Shown here: in pieces, positions 43,256 through 52,134 of the stretch | Numbering within the stretch: position 1 is the stretch's first letter | How the letters are laid out: each line of letters starts with the position of its first letter | Assembly (NCBI RefSeq): GCF_004361855.1 | Contig: NZ_SNWQ01000007.1 | Location: 310,001 to 374,000 of the forward strand | DNA from: Kribbella caucasensis | GTDB lineage: Bacteria > Actinomycetota > Actinomycetes > Propionibacteriales > Kribbellaceae | DNA length: 64,000 bases | Reading direction: 5' to 3' | The notes under the pieces: model-generated | Told to the model about the DNA's origin: nothing | Database searches by the model: none | What the model saw: only the letters and a program-made list of their open reading frames with translations | Program-made: the position numbers and the translations under genes

Positions 43256-44653
43256 ATGTCCTACCAGACCCTGGACTACGCGGTCGATGACCGGATCCTG
43301 ACGCTGACCCTGAACCGGCCGGACCAGCTGAACGCGTTCACGGTCACGATGGCCGGCGAACTGGTGGACGCGTTCCACCGGGCGAGCGCCGACGATTCGG
43401 TCGCGGCGATCGTCGTCACCGGTGCGGGCCGGGCCTTCTGCGCCGGGATGGACCTGTCCGTGGACGGCAACGTCTTCGGCCTGGACGAGAACCGGCGGCC
43501 GACGATGACCGAGCTGCGCCGGCGGTACGACGACCCGGAGTACGGGGTCCGGGACACCGGTGGCCGGGTGGCGCTGGCGATCTACGACTGCACCAAACCG
43601 GTGGTTGCCGCGATCAACGGTCCCGCGGTCGGCATCGGCGCGACCATGACGCTTGCGATGGACGTCCGGCTCGCGTCGTCGCAGGCGCGGATCGGGTTCG
43701 TGTTCGGCAAGCTGGGGATCGTTCCGGAGGCTTGCTCGACGTGGTTCCTGCCCCGGATCGTCGGCCTCAGCCGGGCTCTGGAGCTGGCCTACTCCGCCGA
43801 GATCCTGACCGCCGCCGAGGCGTACGACGCAGGTCTGGTCCGTTCGGTGCACGATCCCGGCAAGCTGCTGTCCGACGCCTATGCCCTCGCGCGGAGGTTC
43901 ACCGCCAACCGATCGCCGGAGGCGACGGCTCTGACCCGGCAGATGATGTACCGCGACGCCGCGCAACCGCATCCGCGCGAGGCGCACCTGGTCGAGTCGC
44001 TCGCGATGTTCGCCACCTCGATCGGCGACGGCAAGGAGGGCGTGACGGCCTTCCAGGAGAACCGCGATCCGGCCTTCCAAGGGTCGGAGCTGCCGGCGGA
44101 CCACGCGTCCTGGTGGTCGGGCACTCGGCTCGAGGACCGGGCCGCAATCCAGGAGCTCGGCGTGCTCTACGGGTTCGTGATGGACGAGCGCGACGAGGAC
44201 GGGATCCGGGAGATCTTCTGCGCGGACGCGACCCTGCGCTCCCAGGACGGGGTGTTCGCCGCGTCGGGGATCGAGGAGATCGTCACCACGTACCTGGGCC
44301 GCTTCGCCGCGCTCGGCCCGACGAACCACTTCTCGCACGGGCACCTGATCCGGTTCGACCCGACGGACCCGGACCGGGCCACCGGCCTGCTCGCCTCGCA
44401 CGCCGAGGTCTCCCGCAACGGCGTCGCCATGCAGGTCGCTCTGCGGTACAAGGACGTCTACCGTCGCGAAGCGGGCCGTTGGAGGTTCGCCGACCGGCTG
44501 ATGTCGTACATGTACTACCTGCCGTTCGACGAGCTGGGCGCCGGACTCGGTGATCGCGACAGCGTCCGCGCGTACGGCGACCACCGGCCGTCCGACTGGC
44601 CCGAGGTGCTGTACTCCGAGAACGGCAACGCCTTCCTGAAGGACTACCGCTGA
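43256..44653 (+). CDS. Enoyl-CoA hydratase fused to SnoaL-like domain
   Basis: 465 aa from ATG 43256 (GGGAGAG upstream). Residues 1-270 are a crotonase: AFCAGMDLS and GPAVGIGATMTLAMD form the oxyanion hole, and GIVPEAC carries a catalytic-type Glu. Residues about 290-440 are an NTF2/SnoaL-like domain (RLEDRAAIQELGVLYGFVMD; the Tyr...Asp pair five residues apart; TNHFSHGH). Crotonases are normally about 260 residues, so the fusion is unusual. Both parts can catalyse hydration or dehydration, suggesting consecutive steps on one CoA ester. The 3' end overlaps the convergent ferredoxin-reductase gene by ten bases. Confidence 0.9.
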   Translation: MSYQTLDYAVDDRILTLTLNRPDQLNAFTVTMAGELVDAFHRASADDSVAAIVVTGAGRAFCAGMDLSVDGNVFGLDENRRPTMTELRRRYDDPEYGVRDTGGRVALAIYDCTKPVVAAINGPAVGIGATMTLAMDVRLASSQARIGFVFGKLGIVPEACSTWFLPRIVGLSRALELAYSAEILTAAEAYDAGLVRSVHDPGKLLSDAYALARRFTANRSPEATALTRQMMYRDAAQPHPREAHLVESLAMFATSIGDGKEGVTAFQENRDPAFQGSELPADHASWWSGTRLEDRAAIQELGVLYGFVMDERDEDGIREIFCADATLRSQDGVFAASGIEEIVTTYLGRFAALGPTNHFSHGHLIRFDPTDPDRATGLLASHAEVSRNGVAMQVALRYKDVYRREAGRWRFADRLMSYMYYLPFDELGAGLGDRDSVRAYGDHRPSDWPEVLYSENGNAFLKDYR

Positions 44654-45834
44654 CCGGCGAGCTGCGTCGCGTCGACCAGTAGTTGCCGGAACTGCATCAT
44701 CCGCGTCCGCAGCCCCAGCAGAACCACACCGACCAAGACGCCGTCACGGTGATAACCGACCGCACACTCGTCCCGAAGATCGCCCTCCAGCACCCGAACG
44801 TCGTCGAGACCCAGCCCCGGCACACCGAAGGACTGGAGCCGAGTCCCGAACTGCTCGCTCCAGAACGTCGGCAACGGTGCGAATTCGGGCCGCTCGGACG
44901 AGCCGCCATTGAGACCCGCAACCAGGCTGACGGCCGCATGGCGCGCGGTGTCGCCACACATCGTCCAGTGCTCGATACGAAGCGACGTCGCCCCGAACCG
45001 AGGGTTGGGGAACCGCACGACATCCCCGACAGCGACGACCTCGGTCACTGGCCCTGACGCTGTGACCGGATGCAGATCCGACGAGCAGAGGACGCCATCC
45101 GACAGGTCGAGACCGTTGCCATCGAGCCACTCGACGTTCGGCACGGACCCGACCGCCTCGACAACCACATCGGTCCCCACACGGCTGCCGTCGTCCAGCA
45201 CCACATCCCCGTCCAGCCGTACGACGCTGCGCCCGAGCCGGGACCGAACTCCCTGCTGCTCATGCCGACGACGCAACTCGTCACCCACCAATCGGCCCAC
45301 CGCAACTCGAAGCGGTGTCTCGAGCGGCTCCACGACCGTGACCACGCATCCCAGTCCGGCAGCGGTTGCGGCGACCTCGCAACCGATGAACCCGGCACCG
45401 ATCACCGTCACCCGAGCGCCAGGAATCAGCTCCCGCCGAAGCCGCTGGGCGTCGTCCACAGTCCTGATCCGGTGCCGCGGAGGCCCGTCCAGCCGAAGGG
45501 TCCGGGACCGAACGCCGGTCGCGACCACGAGGCCGTCGTACGTCAGCATCTCCCCGTCGTCCAGAGTCGCTCGGCGGGACCGGAGGTCAACGCCATCGAC
45601 CCGGCGACCCAGCCGCCACTCGACATCGCTGATCGAGGAGCGGTGTGGGAACCGCAGGGCGTCCGGGTCGATCCCGCCGCGGAGTGCTTCCTTGGTGAGC
45701 GGCGGCCGGTTGTACGGCGGATGCGGCTCGGCCCCTACGACAGTGATCGACTCGGACCAGCCGGCGGTGCGCAACTGCTCGACCGTTCGTAGCGCCGAGA
45801 GTCCCGCGCCGGCGACGAGGATCCGCCGCGTCAC
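44644..45834 (-). CDS. FAD-dependent ferredoxin reductase
   Basis: 396 aa from GTG 45834, which overlaps the P450 stop by GTGA. FAD motif ILVAGAGLSALRTVEQLR at the N-terminus, NAD motif VTVIGAGFIGCEVAATAAGLG near residue 145, and the FAD-binding EVVAVGDVVRFPNP. The C-terminus is the reductase domain used by rubredoxin/ferredoxin reductases (FWSEQFGTRLQSFG). It should pass NADH electrons to the 3Fe-4S ferredoxin encoded at 47203 and on to the P450. All three genes lie within 3 kb. Confidence 0.92.
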   Translation of the reverse strand: MTRRILVAGAGLSALRTVEQLRTAGWSESITVVGAEPHPPYNRPPLTKEALRGGIDPDALRFPHRSSISDVEWRLGRRVDGVDLRSRRATLDDGEMLTYDGLVVATGVRSRTLRLDGPPRHRIRTVDDAQRLRRELIPGARVTVIGAGFIGCEVAATAAGLGCVVTVVEPLETPLRVAVGRLVGDELRRRHEQQGVRSRLGRSVVRLDGDVVLDDGSRVGTDVVVEAVGSVPNVEWLDGNGLDLSDGVLCSSDLHPVTASGPVTEVVAVGDVVRFPNPRFGATSLRIEHWTMCGDTARHAAVSLVAGLNGGSSERPEFAPLPTFWSEQFGTRLQSFGVPGLGLDDVRVLEGDLRDECAVGYHRDGVLVGVVLLGLRTRMMQFRQLLVDATQLAGQR

Positions 45835-47072
45835 CTCGGGGTGTCCTCCAGCAACCGGGGACCAGGTGTGAAGGTCGCCGGGATGCGTTGCCAGCCGGTG
45901 TTCGTGCCCTGGTGCGGATACGGCTCGAGGGCCTCCAGGTCGACGACGTAGTCGCCCATCCGGTGCAGGATCTGGGTCAGCAACTCCTTGGCCATCGCGC
46001 GGCCGAGATGCGAGCCGGCGCAGCGATGCACCCCGATACCGAAGGCGGTGTGCCGGTTCGGCCAGCGCTCGATGTCCACCTGGTCGGGTTCGTCGAACTG
46101 CTCGGGGTCCCGGTTCGCCGATGCCCAGGCCAGCAGCACCCGGTCGCCCTTCTTCATCGGGCAGCCCTGGAAGTCCGTGTCCTGGCTGACCGTACGAGCA
46201 AGGCCCTGGGTGGGGGAGAAGTACCTGAGGAATTCCTCGATCGCCTTGTCGATCAGTCCGGGGTCGTCGATCAACCGGCGGCGGACGTCCTGGTGCTGGT
46301 AGAGCCAGACGACGGTGTTGCTCACCAGCGACGCGGTGGTGCCGACGCCACCCGCGAGCAGCAGGTCGACCATCGAGTAGACCTCGTCGTCGGTGATCGT
46401 CCGGCCGTCGACCTCGCACTGCACGAGATAGCTGATGATGTCGTCGGCGGGTTCGGCCCGGCGCGCGGCGATCACCTCGCGCGTCCTGCCTTCCAGATAA
46501 GGCAGATCCACGGTGACCGCCTGTTCCCACTCGGCGCTGCCACGAACAGCGGCCAGTACTGCGTGGTGCGCCGACGCGTACCGCTTCCAGTCGGCCACGT
46601 CGAGACCGAGCCAGTCGACCGTGACGATCGAGGGGACGCCGATCACGTTCGCCAGGTCGCATTCGCCCCGCTCGATGATGTCGTCGATGAACCAGGTCAC
46701 GTAGTACCGGACCATTCGTTCCAGCCGCTCGATCGCCGCCGGCGCCGTGATCGGGTTGAGGATCTTGCGCCACTTGCGGAACTCCGGCGGATCGATCTCG
46801 ATCGGGATGTGGAAATGCATCGGGGTCTTCGGGATCACCACCGACAACCCTTCGCCGCCGTCGCCGGTGCGGGCCGAGGAGAACGTCTCGTCGTCACGGG
46901 CCGCCTCGAACACCGAGCGGTAGTCGGAAAGGATCCAGTAGCCGCCGTGATGCTCGGACCAGGCGACCGGGCCGACGTCGCGCAGGGCCCGGTACGAACC
47001 GACCGGATCGGCGGAGTGGCGCTCGGAGTTGTGGTCGAAGTCGGCGATCGGGTGTCTGCCCTCAGCGGCCAT
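45831..47072 (-). CDS. Cytochrome P450
   Basis: 413 aa from ATG 47072. Hallmarks: I-helix LLLAGGVGTTASLVSN (oxygen-activating AGxxTT), K-helix EEFLRYF (ExxR), and the haem loop FGIGVHRCAGSHLGR with the Cys thiolate. Soluble, bacterial class I. It should hydroxylate the island's substrate using the ferredoxin and reductase encoded alongside. Bacterial P450s with this gene neighbourhood act on terpenoids, steroids or alkyl chains; the substrate is unproven. It is divergent from the ferredoxin gene across a 130-bp control region carrying TGATTAGC. Confidence 0.95.
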   Translation of the reverse strand: MAAEGRHPIADFDHNSERHSADPVGSYRALRDVGPVAWSEHHGGYWILSDYRSVFEAARDDETFSSARTGDGGEGLSVVIPKTPMHFHIPIEIDPPEFRKWRKILNPITAPAAIERLERMVRYYVTWFIDDIIERGECDLANVIGVPSIVTVDWLGLDVADWKRYASAHHAVLAAVRGSAEWEQAVTVDLPYLEGRTREVIAARRAEPADDIISYLVQCEVDGRTITDDEVYSMVDLLLAGGVGTTASLVSNTVVWLYQHQDVRRRLIDDPGLIDKAIEEFLRYFSPTQGLARTVSQDTDFQGCPMKKGDRVLLAWASANRDPEQFDEPDQVDIERWPNRHTAFGIGVHRCAGSHLGRAMAKELLTQILHRMGDYVVDLEALEPYPHQGTNTGWQRIPATFTPGPRLLEDTPR

Positions 47073-47111
47073 GGGCGGCGCCTTTCGTCGCTGGTCAATA
47101 CCAGGCTCATG

Positions 47112-47137
47112 GTTATACTGATTAGCGTTCGTGTCAA
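47112..47137. promoter_or_regulatory. Divergent P450/ferredoxin promoters with TGATTAGC box
   Basis: TATACT (47114-47119, plus) is a good -10 for the ferredoxin gene, with TGGTCA 16 bases before. TATAAC (47117-47112, minus) overlaps it as -10 for the P450 gene. TGATTAGC (47119-47126) abuts both, and TTGACA (47137-47132, minus) follows. A regulator bound here would control both directions. Confidence 0.55.
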
Positions 47138-47202
47138 CGGTGCCCTCGTGCCCGTCGTACCCAGGGCACCCGCGCACTCACTGTGCGAAACAGGAGATGC
47201 TC

Positions 47203-47394
47203 ATGCACATCAAGATCGACGACAGCCGCTGCCAGGGACACGGACTCTGCCGGCTCAGCGCACCCGGCCTGTTCTTCGCTCGCGAGGAGGACGGGCATGC
47301 CTACGTCGAGGGCGAGGCGGTCCCCGCCGATCGCGAGGCGGACGCCCAGCTGGCCGCGGACAGCTGTCCCGAGCTGGCCATCCGGGTGGACTGA
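47203..47394 (+). CDS. 3Fe-4S ferredoxin for P450
   Basis: 63 aa from ATG 47203 (AGGAG six bases upstream). The cluster ligands are C-x2-H-x2-C (RCQGHGLC) and a distal CP (DSCPEL). His replaces the usual second Cys, as in many actinobacterial P450 ferredoxins holding a [3Fe-4S] cluster. It would carry electrons from the reductase to the P450 encoded on the other strand. Confidence 0.94.
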   Translation: MHIKIDDSRCQGHGLCRLSAPGLFFAREEDGHAYVEGEAVPADREADAQLAADSCPELAIRVD

Positions 47395-47438
47395 CCGGAC
47401 GCTCTTTACAGCACCCCGTCCTCGGAATATGGTGCCAG

Positions 47439-47467
47439 TTACATGCTAATCATGTGCATGGAATACT
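47439..47467 (+). promoter_or_regulatory. Promoter of Liv-type operon with GCTAATCA box
   Basis: TTACAT (47439-47444), 17 bases, AATACT (47462-47467). The spacer holds GCTAATCA (47445-47452), the reverse complement of TGATTAGC, within ACATG-N5-CATGT (47441-47455). A repressor here would block the ten-gene operon. Confidence 0.55.
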
Positions 47468-47485
47468 GATCCCCTGGAGGAACGG

Positions 47486-48676
47486 ATGAACTGGCTGGCG
47501 TTCGGGCGTTCCCGTCGCAGGTCCGCCCCCGTCGTGATGGTGGCCCTCGCAACCCTGGTGACTGCGACGGCCTGCGGTGGCAGTGCTTCCGGCGGCTCGG
47601 CCGACGGTGGACTGCCGGAAACGATCAAGATCGTCTCGATCAACCCGACCACCGGCATCGTCGCCTTCGCGGGTGCCGGGGCCAACAAGGGCTACCAGTT
47701 GGCGGTCAAGGAGATCAACGCGTCGAACCTGCTCGGCGGCAGCAAGCTCGAGCTGGAACTCAGCGACACCAAGAGCGAGGCCCAGACGGCGGCCAGCGAG
47801 GTGAGCTCGGCGGTCGCCGACAAGAAGGTCGCGGCCGTGTTCGGCTCCGTGTCGAGTACCGAGGCGGTGGCGATGTCGCCGATCGCGCAGAAACAAGGCC
47901 TGCCGATCGTCTACACGCAGGCCGGCAGCAGCGGGGTCGTGGTCGGTGACTTCACCTACCGGGCGACACCGCTGATGAGCACCTACTACCCGATCCTGAA
48001 GAAGTACCTGCAGCAGCAGGGCTGGAAGTCGGTCGGCATCATCTACACCCAGCTGACCCCCACCCTGCAGGAGATCGGCAGCAAGACGTTGCCGGACCTG
48101 GCCAAGGAACTCGGCATGACGGTGACCGGCAGTATCGCCACCCCGGCCACCACCCAGGACTTCCAGGCCCCGATCGCGCAGATCCTGGGCGGTAAGCCCG
48201 ATGTGGTCGCGATCCTCCAGGTCGGCGCCTCCAACCCGACCGCGATGAAGCAACTCCGGCAGGCCGGGTACGACGGCCCGGTGCTGGGCAACTCCGGCGC
48301 CAGCGCGGGCAACCTCAAACCGGCCGGGGCCGACGGCGCCGGCATGGTCTGGCCGGTCGACTTCAACTACCAGCAGGCGAGCTCGTCGAGCCAGAAGTTC
48401 GTCAAGGCGTTCAAGGCCGAGTACGGCGAGGACCCGCTTAACTACTCGGCGGAGGCGTACGACGCGGCCTGGTTCCTGGCCCGGTCGATCGCCGCCGCGG
48501 GGTCCACCGACCGCAAGGCGATCAAGGACGCGATGGCCAAGGAGGCGGCCAAGTCCAGCACCGGTGCGCTCGGTGAGGGACTGACGTGGAAGGACCAGAC
48601 CATCGTGGTACCCGGTGTGGTGGTGGAGTGGACCGGCAACGGCGAGAAACTCCTGTACGAGGCGGGTGCACAGTAG
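47486..48676 (+). CDS. Liv-type substrate-binding lipoprotein
   Basis: 396 aa, with a signal peptide carrying arginines (GRSRRRSAP) and lipobox ATAC. The body is a leucine/amide-binding (Peripla_BP_6) fold: IKIVSINPTTGIVAFAGAG, VAAVFGSVSSTEAVAMSPIAQ, YDAAWFLARSIAAAG. Family members bind amino acids but also aromatic and other carboxylates in catabolic clusters. Because the operon goes on into degradative enzymes, an organic acid ligand is more likely than an amino acid. GGAGG lies before the ATG. Confidence 0.92.
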   Translation: MNWLAFGRSRRRSAPVVMVALATLVTATACGGSASGGSADGGLPETIKIVSINPTTGIVAFAGAGANKGYQLAVKEINASNLLGGSKLELELSDTKSEAQTAASEVSSAVADKKVAAVFGSVSSTEAVAMSPIAQKQGLPIVYTQAGSSGVVVGDFTYRATPLMSTYYPILKKYLQQQGWKSVGIIYTQLTPTLQEIGSKTLPDLAKELGMTVTGSIATPATTQDFQAPIAQILGGKPDVVAILQVGASNPTAMKQLRQAGYDGPVLGNSGASAGNLKPAGADGAGMVWPVDFNYQQASSSSQKFVKAFKAEYGEDPLNYSAEAYDAAWFLARSIAAAGSTDRKAIKDAMAKEAAKSSTGALGEGLTWKDQTIVVPGVVVEWTGNGEKLLYEAGAQ

Positions 48677-48727
48677 GAACGCGGCTGTCCGGCCGGGAGA
48701 CGGTACCGAGACAGAGACGGAGATACC

Positions 48728-49615
48728 GTGCAAGACCTGGTGAACGTGGTGACGCTTGGCTCCATCTACCTGCTCTTCGCGTTGGGGATGAGCATCACCT
48801 GGGGCACGATCGACATCCTGAACTTCGGCCACGGCTCGATCTTCATGTTCTCCACCTTCAGCGCGTACCTGGTGCTCGCGGAGACGTCCCTGCCGCTGCT
48901 GCCCGTCGTACTGATCGGCGTGCTGGTAGGTGCGGCGATGTCGCTGCTGATCCAGGTGGTCGCGTTCGAACAGATCCTGAAGAGAGCCAAGGACAAACGC
49001 ACCGCGGAGATGCAGATCCTGATCGGTGGGATCGGGGTGGCGATCATCCCGCTCGCGATCGCGCAGCACCAGACCAAGAGCAACCCGTTCGGCCTGTCCG
49101 AGTCGTCGTACCAGGTGGGCACGTGGGTGATCGGTGACATCCGGATCACCAGCATCGCGGCCCTCACCGTGGTGGTCGCGGTCCTGCTCTGGGCCGCGAC
49201 GGCGATCTGGCTGAAGCGGTCCCGGCACGGTCTCGCCCTGCGCGCCATCGGGGTGGACGCCGAGACGGCGGCGCTGATGGGGATCGATCGCAGGCGGCTG
49301 GCCCTGGTCACGATGGCCGCGTCCGGCGGGATGGCGGGTCTGTCCGGGGTGCTGTTCACGTACTCGCTCGGCGCGATCACACCGGAGAGCGGTGACACGC
49401 TGCTGGTGAAGGCGTTCGCCTGCATCATCCTCGGTGGGGTCGGCAGCATGCTGGGCGTTGCCTTCGGCGCCTATTTCCTGGCGGCAGCCGAGACCGTGGT
49501 GCTCACCCAGACGAGTGGCTCGTGGGTCGAGGCCGTGAGCTTCGGACTGATCTTCCTGGTGCTGCTGCTCCGGCCGGCCGGGGTGTTCGGCCGTAAGGAG
49601 GTGCGGCGGACATGA
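48728..49615 (+). CDS. Liv-type permease (LivH-like)
   Basis: 295 aa from GTG 48728. About eight hydrophobic segments; the start LVNVVTLGSIYLLFALGMSI and TWGTIDILNFGHGSIFMFS are typical of LivH permeases, as is GIDRRRLALVTMAASGGMAG. It pairs with the LivM-type subunit, whose gene overlaps by ATGA. It forms the uptake channel for the island's substrate. Confidence 0.92.
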   Translation: MQDLVNVVTLGSIYLLFALGMSITWGTIDILNFGHGSIFMFSTFSAYLVLAETSLPLLPVVLIGVLVGAAMSLLIQVVAFEQILKRAKDKRTAEMQILIGGIGVAIIPLAIAQHQTKSNPFGLSESSYQVGTWVIGDIRITSIAALTVVVAVLLWAATAIWLKRSRHGLALRAIGVDAETAALMGIDRRRLALVTMAASGGMAGLSGVLFTYSLGAITPESGDTLLVKAFACIILGGVGSMLGVAFGAYFLAAAETVVLTQTSGSWVEAVSFGLIFLVLLLRPAGVFGRKEVRRT

Positions 49616-50601
49616 TCGCGTTCTACGACACGAACCTGGTGCTGATCCAGGCGACGCTGTCCGGCCTGGTCCTCGCACTAGCCATCCAGGTGCCGTTGCG
49701 GATGGGCGTCTTCTCGTTCGCCGGCGCCGGCTCGTACGGCATCGGCGCGTATCTCTCCGCGATCCTGGTGCTGCGCCAGGGCATGCCGGGGCCGGTGGCG
49801 ATCGCGGTCGCCGTACTGGTCGCGGCGGTCATCGGTCTGCTGCTTGGGTTGCTGATCTTCAAGCTCAACGGGCTGTATCTCGCCATGGCGACGGTCGCGT
49901 TCGACCTGATCATCAGTGTGATCGCGATCAACGGTGGCGATCTGACCGGTGCGTCGACCGGCCTGTACGGCGTGCTGACGGACTTCACCACCGGTCAGAT
50001 GTTCGCCCTCACCGTGCTCGTCGTGGGGTTGGTGGCGTTGAGCGAGCGGGGCCGGATGCGACGGCGGGTCGACGCCGTTCGCGACGATCCGGAGCTGGCC
50101 GCCTCGCTGGGGATCAACGTCCGGCGGTACCGGCTGGTCGCGTTCGTCGTCAGCGGCGCCCTGGGCGGTCTGGCCGGTGGGATGAACGTGATGGTCCGGA
50201 CCGCGATCGGGCCGCTAGACATCGGTTTCGGCCTGATCGTGCTGGCGCTGACGATGATCGTGGTCGGCGGTTCGCGGTCGTGGAAGGGCGCCGTCATCGG
50301 CGCGGTGATCTTCACCTGGCTGCCGGATGTGCTGGCCGTCATCGGGGAGTGGCAGGAGCTGGTGTACGGCGTGATCGTGGCGGTCGCCGCGGTCTTCCTG
50401 CCGCGTGGCCTGTACGGCGTGATCGTCGACCTGACCAAGTGGCTGGGCCGGATCCGCCGCAAACGCAGAACCGGTGGGGCAGAGCAACCCGTGGACGCGC
50501 CGGAGTCGGTCGAGCCGGAGCGGGTGGAGTTGGACAACACGCTGTCCCGCGAACAGGGTGGGGAAGTGGCCCGGATGGCAGCCCAGTCGGAGGTGTCGTG
50601 A
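49612..50601 (+). CDS. Liv-type permease (LivM-like)
   Basis: 329 aa with about eight to ten membrane segments (LVLALAIQVPLRMGVFSFAG; FKLNGLYLAMATVAFDLIIS; GLIVLALTMIVVGGSRSWKG). The LivM loop DDPELAASLGINVRRYRLVAF is present. A charged cytoplasmic tail (GRIRRKRRTGGAEQPVDAP...) of about 55 residues ends the protein. It partners the LivH-like subunit. Its stop overlaps the ATPase ATG by one base (TGATG). Confidence 0.92.
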   Translation: MIAFYDTNLVLIQATLSGLVLALAIQVPLRMGVFSFAGAGSYGIGAYLSAILVLRQGMPGPVAIAVAVLVAAVIGLLLGLLIFKLNGLYLAMATVAFDLIISVIAINGGDLTGASTGLYGVLTDFTTGQMFALTVLVVGLVALSERGRMRRRVDAVRDDPELAASLGINVRRYRLVAFVVSGALGGLAGGMNVMVRTAIGPLDIGFGLIVLALTMIVVGGSRSWKGAVIGAVIFTWLPDVLAVIGEWQELVYGVIVAVAAVFLPRGLYGVIVDLTKWLGRIRRKRRTGGAEQPVDAPESVEPERVELDNTLSREQGGEVARMAAQSEVS

Positions 50602-51404
50602 TGGCTGCGTCGATTGGGGATCGTTCGGTGGTCTCGACGACGCCTGTTCTGGAAGCGCGCGAGGTGTCCGTGCACTTCGGCGGGGTGCGGGCGGTCGAAG
50701 GCGTGACGCTGCGGCTCGAACCTGGGCTGATCCACGGCATCATCGGGCCGAACGGTTCGGGCAAGAGCACGCTGATCGGAGCCATCACCCGACTGACCCC
50801 GCTGACCCGCGGACAGTTGCTCTTCGACGGTGAGCCCTACCAGGGCATCCGGCCGTCGGCGATGGCCGGGCTCGGGGTGGCCCGCACGTTCCAGACCGTC
50901 AGGCTGCTGCCGGACCTGAACGTCCGCGACAACATCCAGCTCGGCGCCGATGCGGAGGCCTCCGCCAAGACCCGTCCGCGCCCTGGCTGGTATCAGCGCC
51001 TTCGTCCATCGGTCTCGCCCGCGGTGGCTGACGCGATTCGCCGGACCGGCCTGGAGGGGTGGGAGGACTACTACCCGTCCGAGCTGTCCTACGGCACCCA
51101 GCGTCGGGTCGAGATCGCCCGAGCGATCTCGATGAATCCGCGGCTGCTGCTCCTGGACGAGCCCACCGCCGGGATGAACCAGTCCGAGCGGGCCGAGATC
51201 TCCCGGCTGCTCCGCGACCTGCGCGACGAGGGGCTGTGCCAGCTGCTGGTCGAACACGACGTCCAGATGATGCTGGACACCTGCGACTACGTGTTCGCGA
51301 TGAACTTCGGTGAGCTGATCGCCGAGGGGACCCCGGCGGACGTCGTACAGAATCCGTTGGTGCAGGAGGCCTACCTCGGCCGGAAGGGGCGGCAGCATGC
51401 TTGA
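50601..51404 (+). CDS. Liv-type ATPase (LivG-like)
   Basis: 267 aa. Walker A GPNGSGKST near residue 49, signature LSYGTQRRVEIARA, Walker B LLLDEPTAGMN and switch His LLVEHDVQMM. The usual LivG region between Walker A and signature is somewhat longer (about 25 residues: DAEASAKTRPRPGWYQRL). It hydrolyses ATP together with the LivF-type subunit. Confidence 0.93.
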   Translation: MAASIGDRSVVSTTPVLEAREVSVHFGGVRAVEGVTLRLEPGLIHGIIGPNGSGKSTLIGAITRLTPLTRGQLLFDGEPYQGIRPSAMAGLGVARTFQTVRLLPDLNVRDNIQLGADAEASAKTRPRPGWYQRLRPSVSPAVADAIRRTGLEGWEDYYPSELSYGTQRRVEIARAISMNPRLLLLDEPTAGMNQSERAEISRLLRDLRDEGLCQLLVEHDVQMMLDTCDYVFAMNFGELIAEGTPADVVQNPLVQEAYLGRKGRQHA

Positions 51405-52122
51405 GGTCACCGACCTGCACGTCAGTTATGGCAACATCGAGGCAGTTCGCGGCGTCGGCCTGACCGTCGAGCCGGAGCGGGTCACCCTGGTCCTCGGCGC
51501 CAACGGTGCCGGTAAGAGCACGACCCTGAAGGCCATCGCCGGATTGCAGAAGCCGCACGCGGGGACGGTTCGGCTCGACGGCCGGGACATCACCGGGCAA
51601 GCGCCGCACCGGATCGTGCGGCAGGGCGTCGCGTTGGTGCCCGAGGGCCGGCGGGTCTTCGCGCCGATCAGCGTCGCCGAGAACCTGCGACTGGGTGGGT
51701 ACGCGGCCGACAAGTCGGCGTTCGCGGACACCCTGGCCAAGGTCTACGACATGTTCCCGATCCTGGCGGATCGCCGGAGTAGTCCCGCCGGTCTGCTCAG
51801 CGGAGGGGAGCAGCAGATGCTCGCCTTCGGGCGGGCGCTGATGTCCCAGCCGGAGGTGATGCTGCTGGACGAGCCGTCGATGGGGCTCGCACCGGTCGTG
51901 ATCGACGCGATCCTCGCCAAGGTGGCCGAGATGGCTCAGGCCGGGATCGGGATCCTGATGGTCGAGCAGAACGCCCAGGCCGGGCTGGACATCGCCGACC
52001 GGGTGGTCGCGATCGCCCGGGGCGAGGTGGTCTACACCGGCGAGTCCGGCGATGCCCGCAACCAGGCGTCGGTGCTGCGCGCCTTCCTCGGCGAGGCGGC
52101 GCTGGCCGACCGGTCGTCGTAG
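51397..52122 (+). CDS. Liv-type ATPase (LivF-like)
   Basis: 241 aa, overlapping the LivG-like gene by eight bases. Walker A GANGAGKST, signature LSGGEQQMLAFGRAL, Walker B MLLDEPSMGLAP, His loop VEQNAQ, and the LivF-typical LVPEGRRVFAPISVAENL. It completes the importer. Twelve bases later the next enzyme gene starts, so transport and metabolism genes are co-transcribed. Confidence 0.94.
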   Translation: MLEVTDLHVSYGNIEAVRGVGLTVEPERVTLVLGANGAGKSTTLKAIAGLQKPHAGTVRLDGRDITGQAPHRIVRQGVALVPEGRRVFAPISVAENLRLGGYAADKSAFADTLAKVYDMFPILADRRSSPAGLLSGGEQQMLAFGRALMSQPEVMLLDEPSMGLAPVVIDAILAKVAEMAQAGIGILMVEQNAQAGLDIADRVVAIARGEVVYTGESGDARNQASVLRAFLGEAALADRSS

Positions 52123-52134
52123 CGGGTGGGTGCG

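Noticed and set aside
47486..52122. Plain branched-chain amino-acid importer assignment
   Set aside because: Family is Liv-type, but co-transcription with P450-pathway enzymes makes an organic acid more likely; no amino-acid metabolism genes are nearby.
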